Shown here: piece after piece, positions 1-7,621 of the stretch
Layout of the letters: each line of letters opens with the position of its first letter
Numbering within the stretch: the stretch's first letter is position 1
From: JAGOTP01 sp964567995
GTDB lineage: Bacteria > Patescibacteriota > Patescibacteriia > 2-12-FULL-60-25
Length of the DNA: 64,000 nt
Direction: 5' to 3'
Assembly (NCBI GenBank): GCA_964567995.1
Contig: CAZMOB010000004.1
Location: 1 to 64,000 of the forward strand
Made by a program: the position numbers and the translations under genes
The notes under the pieces: model-generated
Told to the model about the DNA's origin: nothing
Database searches by the model: none
Seen by the model: only the letters and a program-made list of their open reading frames with translations

Positions 1-20
1 ATACTCCCGCTTTTGAATCC

Positions 21-115
21 CGTCTCACGTGCCTCGAAAATCGCCAGTTTTTGACCCCCAAAAAAGCCCTTGGGTTAGACGTTTTCTCGGTTGCTTAACT
101 CGACTGGCCCGCCAT
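21..115 (+). repeat. Dispersed intergenic repeat, copy 1
   Basis: About 95 bases that match positions 1156-1250 at roughly 70 % identity by eye. Shared blocks are a CTCACG-GCCTC start, a TTTTGACCCC core, a CCCTTG block and a CTCGACT...CCCGCCATG end. A third, short copy lies at 2617-2640. It does not encode a convincing protein. The 1-255 region otherwise holds only this repeat and a terminator. Confidence 0.6.
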
Positions 116-173
116 GACAATTTAGTATCGTGCATCTCGAGCGCCTCAAAACGTTCGACATCTGTGCGAGAAG

Positions 174-201
174 AAAAAACCGTCCGAAAGGGCGGTTTTA
201 T
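174..201 (-). terminator. Rho-independent terminator
   Basis: Stem of about ten pairs (AAAACCGTCC against GGGCGGTTTT, one G-T pair) with a GAAA tetraloop. On the minus strand the stem is followed by six T residues, so it best terminates the PLP-enzyme gene that ends at 256. It can also act on transcripts entering from the left edge. Confidence 0.8.
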
Positions 202-255
202 CATATTTATATTTTTTGTAGTCGTCCATTCGGCAGAGGGGATGTAACCAGTACT

Positions 256-1056
256 TTATGGAATGAATCCTGCGTTTCCTGTATTGATCAGAACGATCGT
301 CTCTGTTTCTTTTGGCGAAATACGCCTAAGGGCATTCAACACAATCGCGCTACTAGGTTCGCAGGAGAAGTATTGCTTGGCAATTTGATAGGCTTTCGCG
401 ATTTCGGCCTCAGGTATTCCAAAGAAACGTTGTTTATCTGGGTCAAATCGACCTTTATAGCAGTGCCCGGGAGCAACAAGCTTGTCCGCTATCGAATGCT
501 CAATCGAGGGAAACACTCCAATTAGCTGCGTCTTAAACCGCCTTTTCTCTATTCCTTGGCTCAAACCTACAAACCCCTCCCCGCTTCCAATAGGACAAAT
601 CAGATAGTCAGGTCGCACCTCTGCGATCTCACCTATGAGTGATTCGTAGGCATCTTCGTATCCGATAGAAACATCCCAGATGGATTCTTCGGGAGCGATC
701 CGAGCTAAAGCCACCAGCTCATCTGAAGAGAAAAAACGCTCTAAAAGGTCCATCTCGATCAAACGATCGGCTACAGTTTTCAACTGGTTTTTAAATGACT
801 GAGGCAGCCGTTTATCAATCACAAGAGTGACTTTTATAGATGTACCTTCTGCATATTTTCCCAAGGAATACCCAGCATTCCCAAAGGTAACCAGAACAAG
901 CTTATCCACGCCTTTCGCAAGCGCTCGCTCGATAATCAGTTTTGAACGACGATCTTTCCAAGTGCCATATGGCTGTGCGCTTTCATCTTTTACAAAAAGA
1001 TTCGGCAGTTCGAATCGATCCGCAAGCTCAGGTATTTTTTTTAGAGGAGTAGACAT
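256..1056 (-). CDS. Short PLP-dependent enzyme, threonine synthase/cysteine synthase fold
   Basis: A 266-residue fold-type II PLP protein. The N-terminal motif KDESAQPYGTWKDR resembles the threonine synthase motif in which the lysine binds PLP. It is followed by TFGNAGYSLGKYA (phosphate/substrate loop), a glycine-rich PIGSGEGFVG loop and a C-terminal INTGNAGF that matches the usual TGNG ending. These suggest beta-elimination or replacement chemistry on a hydroxy-amino acid or its phosphate; the exact substrate cannot be read. It is shorter than typical members (about 320-400 residues). ATG at 1056 is preferred over an upstream in-frame ATG at 1113, because the extra residues are unlike the family and GGAAAG lies upstream of 1056. 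The gene is divergent from the nucleotidyltransferase at 1350 and ends near a terminator. Confidence 0.75.
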   Translation of the reverse strand: MSTPLKKIPELADRFELPNLFVKDESAQPYGTWKDRRSKLIIERALAKGVDKLVLVTFGNAGYSLGKYAEGTSIKVTLVIDKRLPQSFKNQLKTVADRLIEMDLLERFFSSDELVALARIAPEESIWDVSIGYEDAYESLIGEIAEVRPDYLICPIGSGEGFVGLSQGIEKRRFKTQLIGVFPSIEHSIADKLVAPGHCYKGRFDPDKQRFFGIPEAEIAKAYQIAKQYFSCEPSSAIVLNALRRISPKETETIVLINTGNAGFIP

Positions 1057-1155
1057 GGGATATGCTTTCCATAATTTACAAAATTTACTTAGTAAAGTAA
1101 AAAATCTAACCATCTTTCACCTGCGCCGCGCACCCTACCTACCCCGTCTTCGCTC

Positions 1156-1250
1156 AGCCTCACGAGCCTCAAAAACGTATGGATTTTGACCCCTAAAAAT
1201 CCCTTGAATTACACGCTTCCCCGATTACTCACCTCGACTACCCCGCCATG
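1156..1250 (+). repeat. Dispersed intergenic repeat, copy 2
   Basis: Second copy of the repeat at 21-115, in the same orientation and ending in the same CCCCGCCATG. It sits in the divergent gap between the PLP-enzyme gene and the nucleotidyltransferase. Nothing in it reads as a gene. Confidence 0.6.
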
Positions 1251-1282
1251 CATACACATCTCTTTAAAAGAGATGTGTATGC
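1250..1282. promoter_or_regulatory. 33-bp perfect palindrome in divergent intergenic region
   Basis: Arms of 16 bases (GCATACACATCTCTTT and its reverse complement) around a single central A. It directly abuts repeat copy 2 and lies between divergent genes. There is no T-tract on either side, so it does not look like a simple terminator. An operator or the end of a mobile repeat are both possible. Confidence 0.55.
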
Positions 1283-1349
1283 TATGATAGCTGCTCTTTC
1301 TATACTTATCTGATATCGTTAGACTGAATTTCTTCGTGAACTTCGTACT

Positions 1350-1868
1350 ATGTTCTCTGCCGACAAAACACCCTACACTCCTTCACCAGATAAACGATTC
1401 TTGGTCTCGCCAGACGCGATTTCTAGGCAACGTATTGAGATCATAAAAGAGCTACACCATGAGCTCGCGCGAGAATTACCATTTACCTTTGCTTGCTCCG
1501 TCTGGGGATCACTTGCTAAAGGTAAACCTCTGACCGCAGATACGGCCCATACATCTGATATCGATCTCACCCTGTTCTTTGACATAGATGAACTTCAGGC
1601 ACACTTTCCACGGTTTATTGAATTGCATCCTGAAATGGATGCCTATTACCAACGTGCCAAACAAGGCCCACAGTACGCTGTAAGCCAGCACGCACCCGCA
1701 CGATTCGCCCCTTCTCCAGAATGGCTGACCGCACGCGAATATGTGTTACAGCGAACCCTCCATCGACTCAGAAATGCAGGAGCTTCTATTCCTGTTGCAC
1801 GTTTTGAAGAAGATCCGAATTGGTACGGACATCTTGAGCCCGCTCCTATTGGGATCAAAGGACCATAA
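1350..1868 (+). CDS. Nucleotidyltransferase-fold protein, probably frameshifted
   Basis: Protein of 172 residues with the pol-beta nucleotidyltransferase signature: a GSLAKGKP loop followed by SDIDLTLFF, which supplies two metal-binding aspartates. Such domains transfer nucleotides to small molecules, RNA or proteins; the target is unknown. The reading frame ends in a few low-quality residues at 1868. A protein-like continuation (ILSPLLLGSKDHKPMQEHYW) is open in the +1 frame from about 1830 to 2010. A one-base insertion near 1822-1832 would explain this, giving an intact form of about 220 residues. Whether it is a real mutation or a sequencing error cannot be decided here. Confidence 0.65.
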   Translation: MFSADKTPYTPSPDKRFLVSPDAISRQRIEIIKELHHELARELPFTFACSVWGSLAKGKPLTADTAHTSDIDLTLFFDIDELQAHFPRFIELHPEMDAYYQRAKQGPQYAVSQHAPARFAPSPEWLTAREYVLQRTLHRLRNAGASIPVARFEEDPNWYGHLEPAPIGIKGP

Positions 1869-2010
1869 GCCCATGCAAGAGCACTATTGGCAAACCGTAC
1901 TTAAAGCTATCTCTTGGGTTGAACGGCGGAACAACATCCCTGCTAAAATCAGCCATCAATACCCTCAAACATTCGAAGAAGCGCGTCGTAAGTACGCCTC
2001 AGCAAACTAG
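1832..2010 (+). pseudogene. Out-of-frame C-terminal part of the nucleotidyltransferase
   Basis: Open reading in the frame +1 relative to the gene at 1350. It encodes a plausible C-terminal region rich in aromatic and charged residues (PMQEHYWQ, WVERRNN, FEEARRKYAS). A stand-alone start at ATG 1873 would give only 45 residues, so I read it as the displaced tail of the upstream gene. It ends nine bases before the next gene. Confidence 0.45.
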
Positions 2011-2019
2011 CTTTCTCAT

Positions 2020-2610
2020 ATGACCTTCCCTCAACTACTCGGACTTGTTTCAGGAATATTACTGATTTGTGGATTTTTACCTTACATCTACGAAGTAGTA
2101 AAGAAAAAAGCGGTCCCGAGCCGCATGAGCTGGTTCATCTGGTCGCTTTCAACGGCCACGATCTTGTTCGGTGTGATAGCAACGGGAACGACTGAAGCGA
2201 TTTGGGTGCCGATTGTCGATGCGGTCGGCTGCTTTGTAATTTTTGTGTTATCATTGAAGTTTGGCGTCGGGGGTTGGTCAACGACCGACCGCATCTCGCT
2301 CGCTATCTGCCTTCTAAGTTTATTTGTGTGGTGGCTCACCGGCCATGCGTTACTCGCTCTTGTCATGAACTTGTGCATTTATATCAGCGGATATATCCCC
2401 ACGATCAAAAAAGCCCTAAAAAAACCTCAGACCGAAAGCCGTACAGCTTGGACCATTTTCTTCATAGGAGTACTTTTAAATCTCCTAACCGTTGCCATCG
2501 GGACAGATCAGGGAATTGCGGTATGGCTATATCCTATTACGCTCACAGGGGTCGTTGGAACATTGACAGCGATTCTTTACTTTAAACCAGGAAAGAAAAA
2601 AGTCGTTTAG
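2020..2610 (+). CDS. PQ-loop (SemiSWEET/MtN3-like) membrane protein
   Basis: A 196-residue integral membrane protein with about seven hydrophobic segments. Two homologous halves are visible. Each has a proline-containing loop followed by a basic stretch (FLPYIYEVVKKK near residue 20 and GYIPTIKKALKK near 125) and then a SRMSWFIW or SRTAWTIF segment. This arrangement is typical of PQ-loop transporters, which move sugars or amino acids. Two halves in one chain would give a SWEET-like pseudo-dimer. The substrate is unknown. The ATG follows a TCTCAT leader without a Shine-Dalgarno sequence, as in other core genes here. Confidence 0.65.
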   Translation: MTFPQLLGLVSGILLICGFLPYIYEVVKKKAVPSRMSWFIWSLSTATILFGVIATGTTEAIWVPIVDAVGCFVIFVLSLKFGVGGWSTTDRISLAICLLSLFVWWLTGHALLALVMNLCIYISGYIPTIKKALKKPQTESRTAWTIFFIGVLLNLLTVAIGTDQGIAVWLYPITLTGVVGTLTAILYFKPGKKKVV

Positions 2611-2616
2611 AAGCAT

Positions 2617-2640
2617 CCGTCTCACGCGCCTCGAAAACGA
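2617..2640 (+). repeat. Dispersed repeat, short third copy
   Basis: Twenty-four bases starting CCGTCTCACG and ending CTCGAAAACGA match the first part of the repeat at 21-115 almost exactly. The rest of the repeat is absent. It lies directly after the PQ-loop gene. Confidence 0.5.
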
Positions 2641-2700
2641 ATTAAAAAAATATTATCTTTGTTCCTTGTCCTTATTCCAGTAAAGAGGTAGATTTTACCT

Positions 2701-3270
2701 ATGAGAAAGCTTATCGTTTTTTGCCACCTATCCCTCGACGGCATCGCCGCTGTACCAAGCGGGAGCTTGGACTGGGTTGCGTATGATTCAGAACTTGAAA
2801 AATATGTGGAGCCCATTGTCGCCGCAACCGCTACCGCTCTGTATGGACATGTGACCTATGAATTAATGAAATACTTCCGAACCGTTCCTTCAAATCCAAA
2901 CGCCTCAAAACACGATATTGAACATGCGGCTTGGATTGAACAGGTGAAAAAAGTTGTTGTCGCAAACCCAGATACGCTCATTGACTGGAACAATACGAAA
3001 CTCATCAGCACAAACATCAAAGAGGAAATCATGAAACTAAAAGAAGGACTCGGAGGAAACATCACCGTCTTCGGCAGTCCCACGTTAGCAAATGAACTGA
3101 TCCGCGCTGGCTTAGTCGATGAGTACTGGCTTACCGTGAGCCCTGTCGTGTTGGGAGAAGGAAAACACTTGTTCAAAGAGGTAAAAGACATAACCAAGCT
3201 CCGTCTCTTAGAAGAAAGAACCTTTGACTCAGGCGCCATCGCTCTTCACTACTCCACGGCGAGCAAGTAG
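2701..3270 (+). CDS. RibD C-terminal/dihydrofolate-reductase-like protein
   Basis: A 189-residue protein of the YyaP/YwjB type, related to the reductase domain of RibD and to dihydrofolate reductase. It opens with MRKLIVFCHLSLDG, the usual first strand and SLDG turn. It contains ALYGHVTYELM (the cofactor-region GRxTYE motif), ITVFGSPTLANELIRAGLVDE (the G-G-S-x-L-x-x-L-hh-x-G-L-hDE motif) and a VLGEGKHLF turn. These predict an NAD(P)H-binding Rossmann-like reductase of unknown substrate. It heads a run of small accessory enzymes. An AGAGGT about 15 bases upstream is a weak ribosome binding candidate. Confidence 0.8.
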   Translation: MRKLIVFCHLSLDGIAAVPSGSLDWVAYDSELEKYVEPIVAATATALYGHVTYELMKYFRTVPSNPNASKHDIEHAAWIEQVKKVVVANPDTLIDWNNTKLISTNIKEEIMKLKEGLGGNITVFGSPTLANELIRAGLVDEYWLTVSPVVLGEGKHLFKEVKDITKLRLLEERTFDSGAIALHYSTASK

Positions 3271-3314
3271 ACTGCGTAAAAGTCATAAATCATTATTCAT
3301 TCCCCAAGAACTCT

Positions 3315-3749
3315 ATGCCATCCATCAATCCATACATCAACTTCAATGGAAATGCCGAAGAAGCCTTCACTTTTTACAGATCCGTGTTTGGGGGAGAGTT
3401 CGCTAAGGTGATTCGCTTCAAAGACATGGCGGGCCCTGAATTTCCTATCCCAGAAAAAGAGGCTGATAAAATAATGCACATCGCTCTACCAATCGGGAAA
3501 AATGTTCTTATGGCCAATGACGTTCCAGAAAGTATGGGCCGAGTAAACGAACAGGAAAACCGCTCTAAAATATCCGTGAGTACAGAAAGCCGTGAAGAAG
3601 CCGACAGAGTATTCAAAGGACTTTCGGAAGGTGGTGCTGTTGAGATGCCCATTGGAGATAGTCCTTGGGGCACCTACTACGCCATGCTTCGAGACAAGTT
3701 TGGTATTGAATGGACGGTGGAATTTGATCCACGATCAGCCGTTGTCTAA
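3315..3749 (+). CDS. PhnB-like VOC-family protein
   Basis: A 144-residue vicinal-oxygen-chelate protein. The start SINPYINFNGNAEEAFTFYRSVFGG is the classic PhnB-like opening, with the INFNGNAEEAF helix turn. The end GTYYAMLRDKFGIEWTV is the typical second half of the fold. PhnB-like members lack a settled biochemical role; some are linked to resistance or methyltransferase-like annotations. A paralogue lies at 5948. The ATG follows AAGAACTCT with no Shine-Dalgarno sequence. Confidence 0.85.
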   Translation: MPSINPYINFNGNAEEAFTFYRSVFGGEFAKVIRFKDMAGPEFPIPEKEADKIMHIALPIGKNVLMANDVPESMGRVNEQENRSKISVSTESREEADRVFKGLSEGGAVEMPIGDSPWGTYYAMLRDKFGIEWTVEFDPRSAVV

Positions 3750-3757
3750 AAAGCTAG

Positions 3758-3806
3758 CTACCTTCTCTCATCCCCTCTCTCACGTAGAGAGAATGAAGTA
3801 AGGTAG
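3758..3806 (-). terminator. Compound hairpin terminator after the lipoprotein gene
   Basis: Outer stem CTACCTT/AAGGTAG (3758-3764 with 3800-3806) encloses an inner stem TCTCTC/GAGAGA with loop ACGTA. On the minus strand it is followed by CTAGCTTTTT. It lies between the converging VOC and lipoprotein genes. The nested two-stem shape recurs after several other GC-rich genes in the window. Confidence 0.65.
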
Positions 3807-3828
3807 AGTATGGCTGGCGGTCACATAC

Positions 3829-4320
3829 TCAAGATATTTTGCGCAGACGAGCGCAGGCCAGAAGAAACGTACTACACTCTACAATGTACGCCTCGATCAC
3901 TCCTCGAGCGGAATGGTCCCTCGCGCGAAGAGCCAGTAGGAGTTCTCCGTCGTCCCGGGTCGCCACCCACCCGGGCGGTTGTAGAACACGTTCACCGAGT
4001 AGCACATCCTGTCCGCCGGCGCGGTGCACATCTGGTGCTGAACATCCGGCGATATCACCGGCGAGGAACGTAGCCGTCACACGACCATTGCTCACAGCGG
4101 TGATCTGCAGCTCCGCTGCGACCACGGTGTCGGCCCAGGGCACCTCGTCCGAGGCCGGATCGTCGATGGTCAGCAGCAGCTTGCACGGGATACTCACCGT
4201 GCGCGGACCTCCCAGATAGCTCGGGGCATCGACCACGATCTCCTCACGGATCACGACGCACGAAGTCACGATTGCAGTCAGAACGAAGAGAGCGGGAACG
4301 AGGAAGCGACGGGTCTCCAT
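3829..4320 (-). CDS. Putative lipoprotein, unknown function, foreign-looking
   Basis: A 163-residue protein starting METRRFLVPALFVLTAIVTSC, a short basic start, a hydrophobic segment and a lipobox-like LTAIVTSC. It is therefore likely lipidated on that cysteine after export. The rest is a beta-rich domain with further cysteines (IPCKLL, AGCSAP, VECSTF). No family is recognised. ATG 4320 is chosen because the in-frame ATG at 4368 would add residues before the signal peptide. The base composition is clearly GC-richer than the genes on either side. A TTGACA hexamer on the minus strand lies at 4408-4413. It is one of the scattered cassette-like genes. Confidence 0.65.
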   Translation of the reverse strand: METRRFLVPALFVLTAIVTSCVVIREEIVVDAPSYLGGPRTVSIPCKLLLTIDDPASDEVPWADTVVAAELQITAVSNGRVTATFLAGDIAGCSAPDVHRAGGQDVLLGERVLQPPGWVATRDDGELLLALRARDHSARGVIEAYIVECSTFLLACARLRKIS

Positions 4321-4464
4321 GGATGTCACCAACTGCTCACAGGAATTCTGGGTAGACACTCCACCCAAGCGTTGCGAGCAATCAGGTCCTTACCTCTTTT
4401 TCTCTACTGTCAATAAATACGGACAACATAATAGCACGATTCTGTCCCTATATTTTTTGAAAAT

Positions 4465-4487
4465 AAAAGAGTACTCTTTACTCTTTT
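4465..4487. other. AT-rich hairpin upstream of the MFS gene
   Basis: Nine-base arms AAAAGAGTA/TACTCTTTT with loop CTCTT, followed by T and CG. It lies about 30 bases before the MFS start. It could be a leader hairpin, an operator or a weak terminator; the sequence does not decide. Confidence 0.4.
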
Positions 4488-4514
4488 TCGTGAAAAATGA
4501 TAGGTTTTTCCTCT

Positions 4515-5876
4515 ATGGGCACTCATACGCAGCCGCAATCCACTGAGGCCGTTCTTTCCTCACACAATCGCTCTATCTTCAACCTCCTTCTTGGCAACAC
4601 CTTCGTTGCCTTATTTACGAACTCATTCGCCTGGTTTTGTATCACCTTTTGGGTCTTCGTGGAAACCAAGTCCATTTTGGCGACTTCCTTAATCGCCGGT
4701 ATCTTTGCTGTTACCAATGCACTGACCTCTCTCTTCTTTGGGGCAATCGTAGATCATACGCATAAGAAGTGGGTCATGTTTGCTTCCAGCTTGCTTTCAC
4801 TGGGAACATACATGATTGCAGCCCTCATCTACTTCTTACGCTTGCGAGGAGGGGTGGCTGACATTGGATCGATTAGTCTATGGGCTTTCATCGCTACTCT
4901 CATGCTAGGAACAATCGCTGGCGGACTACGGACAATCGCACTTTCAACCTGCGTAACCCTTCTCTTTGGTGAACGTGGGCGTGATAAGGCCAACGGCCTT
5001 ATCGGGATGGTCACCGGCGCTTCATTTGCTTGTACGTCATTAGTGAGTGGGCTCGTAATTGGTTTTTGGGGAATGCCAGTCGCTCTGGGCATCACGCTTA
5101 CATGTACGGTTCTGGCCGCCGTGCATATCTTGACCGTGAACATCCCTGAGAAAAAGATTATTTCGACCGGAACGAGTTCGCGAGAAAAAATAGACTTCCG
5201 TGGGACGAAAAAAATCATTCGCCTTATACCTGGGCTGTTCTCTCTGATCTTCTTTACAACATTCAATAATTTTCTTGGGGGCGTATTCATGGCTCTCATG
5301 GATTCATACGGCTTGTCGCTCGTTTCGGTCAAAACGTGGGGTGTTTTGTGGAGCATCTTGAGTTCCGGCTTCATCTTCAGCGGTCTGCTGATCAGCAAGT
5401 TTGGTCTGGGCAAGAATCCAATCAAGACGCTCTTTATGCTGAATATCATTACCTGGACCTGCTGTCTGTTTTTTACGGTCCAACCATCCATCATCCTTCT
5501 CTTCATCGGCACATATGTGTGGATGCTGTGCGGACCTGCAATCGAAGCCAGCGAACATACTATTTTACAAAAAGTCATCCCGTTCGAACGACAAGGCCGT
5601 GTCTTTGGGTTTGCGCAGAGCATTGAATCAGCTGCAACACCTGTGACCGCGTTTCTGATCGGACCACTCACTCACTTTATTTTCGTTCCATTTATGACAA
5701 CAGGCAAAGGGGCGCGCCTTATAGGGAGTTGGTTCGGGACAGGACCCGCTCGTGGCATCGCTTTAGTCTTCACCCTGGCAGGCGTGATTGGTCTTACAGT
5801 GACCCTATTTGCACGCCGTTCTAAAGCATCAAAACTTCTAGGAGCAAAATATGAAGAAGCGGAATCTCCCACCTAA
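4515..5876 (+). CDS. MFS transporter
   Basis: A 453-residue membrane protein with about twelve hydrophobic segments. Between segments 2 and 3 it has the motif-A-like loop FGAIVDHTHKKWVM (normally GxLaDrxGrkkv). It resembles the MFS efflux/enterobactin-exporter type, and the C-terminus is a basic cytoplasmic tail. The substrate cannot be predicted. ATG 4515 (MGTHTQPQ) is preferred over ATG 4497, since the pyrimidine-rich TTTTCCTCT leader precedes it as in other core genes. It is transcribed away from the lipoprotein gene and followed by a second VOC gene after about 70 bases. Confidence 0.8.
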   Translation: MGTHTQPQSTEAVLSSHNRSIFNLLLGNTFVALFTNSFAWFCITFWVFVETKSILATSLIAGIFAVTNALTSLFFGAIVDHTHKKWVMFASSLLSLGTYMIAALIYFLRLRGGVADIGSISLWAFIATLMLGTIAGGLRTIALSTCVTLLFGERGRDKANGLIGMVTGASFACTSLVSGLVIGFWGMPVALGITLTCTVLAAVHILTVNIPEKKIISTGTSSREKIDFRGTKKIIRLIPGLFSLIFFTTFNNFLGGVFMALMDSYGLSLVSVKTWGVLWSILSSGFIFSGLLISKFGLGKNPIKTLFMLNIITWTCCLFFTVQPSIILLFIGTYVWMLCGPAIEASEHTILQKVIPFERQGRVFGFAQSIESAATPVTAFLIGPLTHFIFVPFMTTGKGARLIGSWFGTGPARGIALVFTLAGVIGLTVTLFARRSKASKLLGAKYEEAESPT

Positions 5877-5947
5877 TCGTAGGCTTTCCCATTTTCTCCA
5901 AAACTGGCACAGTTTATTCCTATACCTCTTCTTTGTCTTTTGACTCT

Positions 5948-6385
5948 ATGCCCCGCGTTACCACCTATCTCAATTTCGCTCGCAACACTGAAGAAGCGTT
6001 CATCTTCTATAAGTCCGTTTTTGGAACCGAGTTTGGACACAACGGCATCGTCCGTTTTTCTTCAGTTCCGCAACAAGAAGGATCCCCAGCCATGAAAGAA
6101 GAAGATAAGGAGCTCGTCATGCATGTCGAGTTGCCGATCTTGGGCGGACATGTGCTCATGGGAACGGATGCGCCTGAATCGATGGGTTTCACGGTCAGCT
6201 TTGGCAATAACGTGTACATCAACCTGGAACCTGATACCCGAACCGAAATGGATGAGCTGTTTGCGAAATTGTCTGAAGGCGGTAAGATCGAGATGAAGCC
6301 CATGGAGATGTTCTGGGGTGGCTATTTCGCTTCATGCAAGGACAAGTTCGGCGTTCAGTGGATGTTCAATTGTTCAGCCAAATAA
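5948..6385 (+). CDS. PhnB-like VOC-family protein, second copy
   Basis: A 145-residue paralogue of the protein at 3315. It opens PRVTTYLNFARNTEEAFIFYKSVFGTEF and closes MFWGGYFASCKDKFGVQWMF, the same fold landmarks. ATG 5948 fits the family start; an ATG five codons earlier (5933) is possible. It lies 10 bases before the AHSA1-like gene, so the two are probably co-transcribed. The function is unassigned beyond VOC fold membership. Confidence 0.85.
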   Translation: MPRVTTYLNFARNTEEAFIFYKSVFGTEFGHNGIVRFSSVPQQEGSPAMKEEDKELVMHVELPILGGHVLMGTDAPESMGFTVSFGNNVYINLEPDTRTEMDELFAKLSEGGKIEMKPMEMFWGGYFASCKDKFGVQWMFNCSAK

Positions 6386-6395
6386 TCTTTTCTCT

Positions 6396-6824
6396 ATGGA
6401 AACCGCACGTCAACAAATGACGATCAGCACCGTCGTTCAGGCTCCGCTCGCGACCGTTTGGGAGCACTGGACGAAGCCGGAACACATCAAAGAATGGAAC
6501 GCCGCTTCCGATGATTGGTGCTGTCCCAGTGCCACGAATGACTTGCGAATCGGCGGAAGCTTCAGTGCTCGTATGGAAGCACGCGACAAAAGCGCTGGGT
6601 TCGATTTTGGGGGTGTGTACAGTGAAGTGATTCCTCATGAAAAACTCGCGTATCATATGGAGGATGGCCGAGCGGTTCAGGTTCAATTCGAAGAAACAGC
6701 CGACGGCGTGAAAGTCACTGAAACCTTCGATATCGAAGATCTCAATTCAGCTGAGATGCAACGGAGTGGCTGGCAGGCGATTTTAGACCGCTTCAAAGCA
6801 CAAACAGAACACAACCAGGCGTAA
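6396..6824 (+). CDS. SRPBCC/AHSA1-like ligand-binding protein
   Basis: A 142-residue START-like (AHSA1) protein. It contains the typical VVQAPLATVWEHWTKPEHIKEW opening (variation on V-x-A-p-x-x-vW-x-x-w-t-x-p-e-x-l-x-x-W), a GGSFSARMEARD strand, YSEVIPHEKLAY and the final helix QRSGWQAILDRFK. The family binds small hydrophobic ligands or acts as co-chaperone-like domains. No specific ligand is evident. ATG 6396 is supported by the TTTTCTCT leader common in this genome and by the domain boundary. VOC plus AHSA1 adjacency is common in other bacteria. Confidence 0.85.
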   Translation: METARQQMTISTVVQAPLATVWEHWTKPEHIKEWNAASDDWCCPSATNDLRIGGSFSARMEARDKSAGFDFGGVYSEVIPHEKLAYHMEDGRAVQVQFEETADGVKVTETFDIEDLNSAEMQRSGWQAILDRFKAQTEHNQA

Positions 6825-6897
6825 AACAAAGAATTCGTGGGCGCTTTTGCACCAATCCCGCCCCCATAGACGTAGGATACGTAGGCAATCCATCGAT

Positions 6898-7596
6898 ATG
6901 GCATTTTTTCAGCAACTCCGGGAGCATTATCGCTCCATCCCGACACATCCTACCTACTATTCCCAACTTTTGTTTGGTGTAGGCGTATTCGTGTTTAGCT
7001 TAGTGGCCAATGTAGGAGCGAATGTCTATTCCAGCACACACACGCCCATGGTCGCGAGTGATTTATTATTGAACTACCTCCCCCTCGTGAATTTGGATTT
7101 CATCTATGTGGAGGCGGCTCTCATCGTCATCCTTCTCACGTTATTCCTGGGCTTTTACAAACCGCAGCGGTTTCCCTTCCTCCTGAAAACGGTTGGACTA
7201 TTTATCTTCATTCGCTCGTTTTTCATTATCCTGACACACCTGACCTTGCCGCTCCCCGGGCAAAGCTCGGAGACGTTCATTCCCTTCGGTTCGCTGACCC
7301 ACTTCTTCATCTCGGGTAATGATCTCTTTTTTTCAGGGCACACCGGTTTCCCCTTTCTCCTCGCCTTGATCTTTTGGAAGGACCGAGTGCTTCGCTATGT
7401 ATTCCTAGGAACATCCATCTTCTTTGGAGCAGCCATGCTCCTAGGTCACGTTCATTATTCCATCGATGTATTTGCCGCATTCTTCATCACCTACACAATC
7501 TATGATCTGGCGGTCTGGCTCTTCACCAAAGATCACAAACTATTCCATTTCTTCCTCCCAAAAGCAGATGAATCAAAAACAGCCCTCTCGAAATGA
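6898..7596 (+). CDS. Sphingomyelin-synthase-like PAP2_C membrane protein
   Basis: A 232-residue protein with about six membrane segments. The region SGNDLFFSGHTGF (about residues 140-153) and GHVHYSIDVFAAFFITY (about 183-199) matches the C2 and C3 motifs of the sphingomyelin synthase/PAP2_C branch, with histidines of SGHT and HYSID plus the aspartate forming the catalytic triad. This predicts transfer or hydrolysis of a phosphate-linked head group on a lipid at the outer membrane face. Ordinary PAP2 phosphatases have a KxxxxxxRP motif, which is absent. ATG 6898 is chosen at the first plausible start before the FFQQLREHY helix. The stop codon falls inside the terminator loop. Confidence 0.7.
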   Translation: MAFFQQLREHYRSIPTHPTYYSQLLFGVGVFVFSLVANVGANVYSSTHTPMVASDLLLNYLPLVNLDFIYVEAALIVILLTLFLGFYKPQRFPFLLKTVGLFIFIRSFFIILTHLTLPLPGQSSETFIPFGSLTHFFISGNDLFFSGHTGFPFLLALIFWKDRVLRYVFLGTSIFFGAAMLLGHVHYSIDVFAAFFITYTIYDLAVWLFTKDHKLFHFFLPKADESKTALSK

Positions 7597-7611
7597 GAGG
7601 GCTGTTTTTTT
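7581..7611. terminator. Bidirectional rho-independent terminator
   Basis: Perfect nine-base arms AGCCCTCTC/GAGAGGGCT with loop GAAAT, followed on the plus strand by G and seven T. It overlaps the end of the PAP2-like gene (stop TGA at 7594-7596). It lies ten bases from the end of the converging beta-helix gene, so it could serve both, though the T-tract favours the plus strand. Confidence 0.9.
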
Positions 7612-7621
7612 GTTTACTCGT

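Noticed and set aside
130..525. Plus-strand frame of 131 codons near the left edge
   Set aside because: Crosses the terminator at 174-201 and runs antisense to the PLP-enzyme gene.
4829..5671. Minus-strand frame antisense to the MFS gene
   Set aside because: Clear MFS features on the plus strand; the antisense protein has no hydrophobic or domain pattern.
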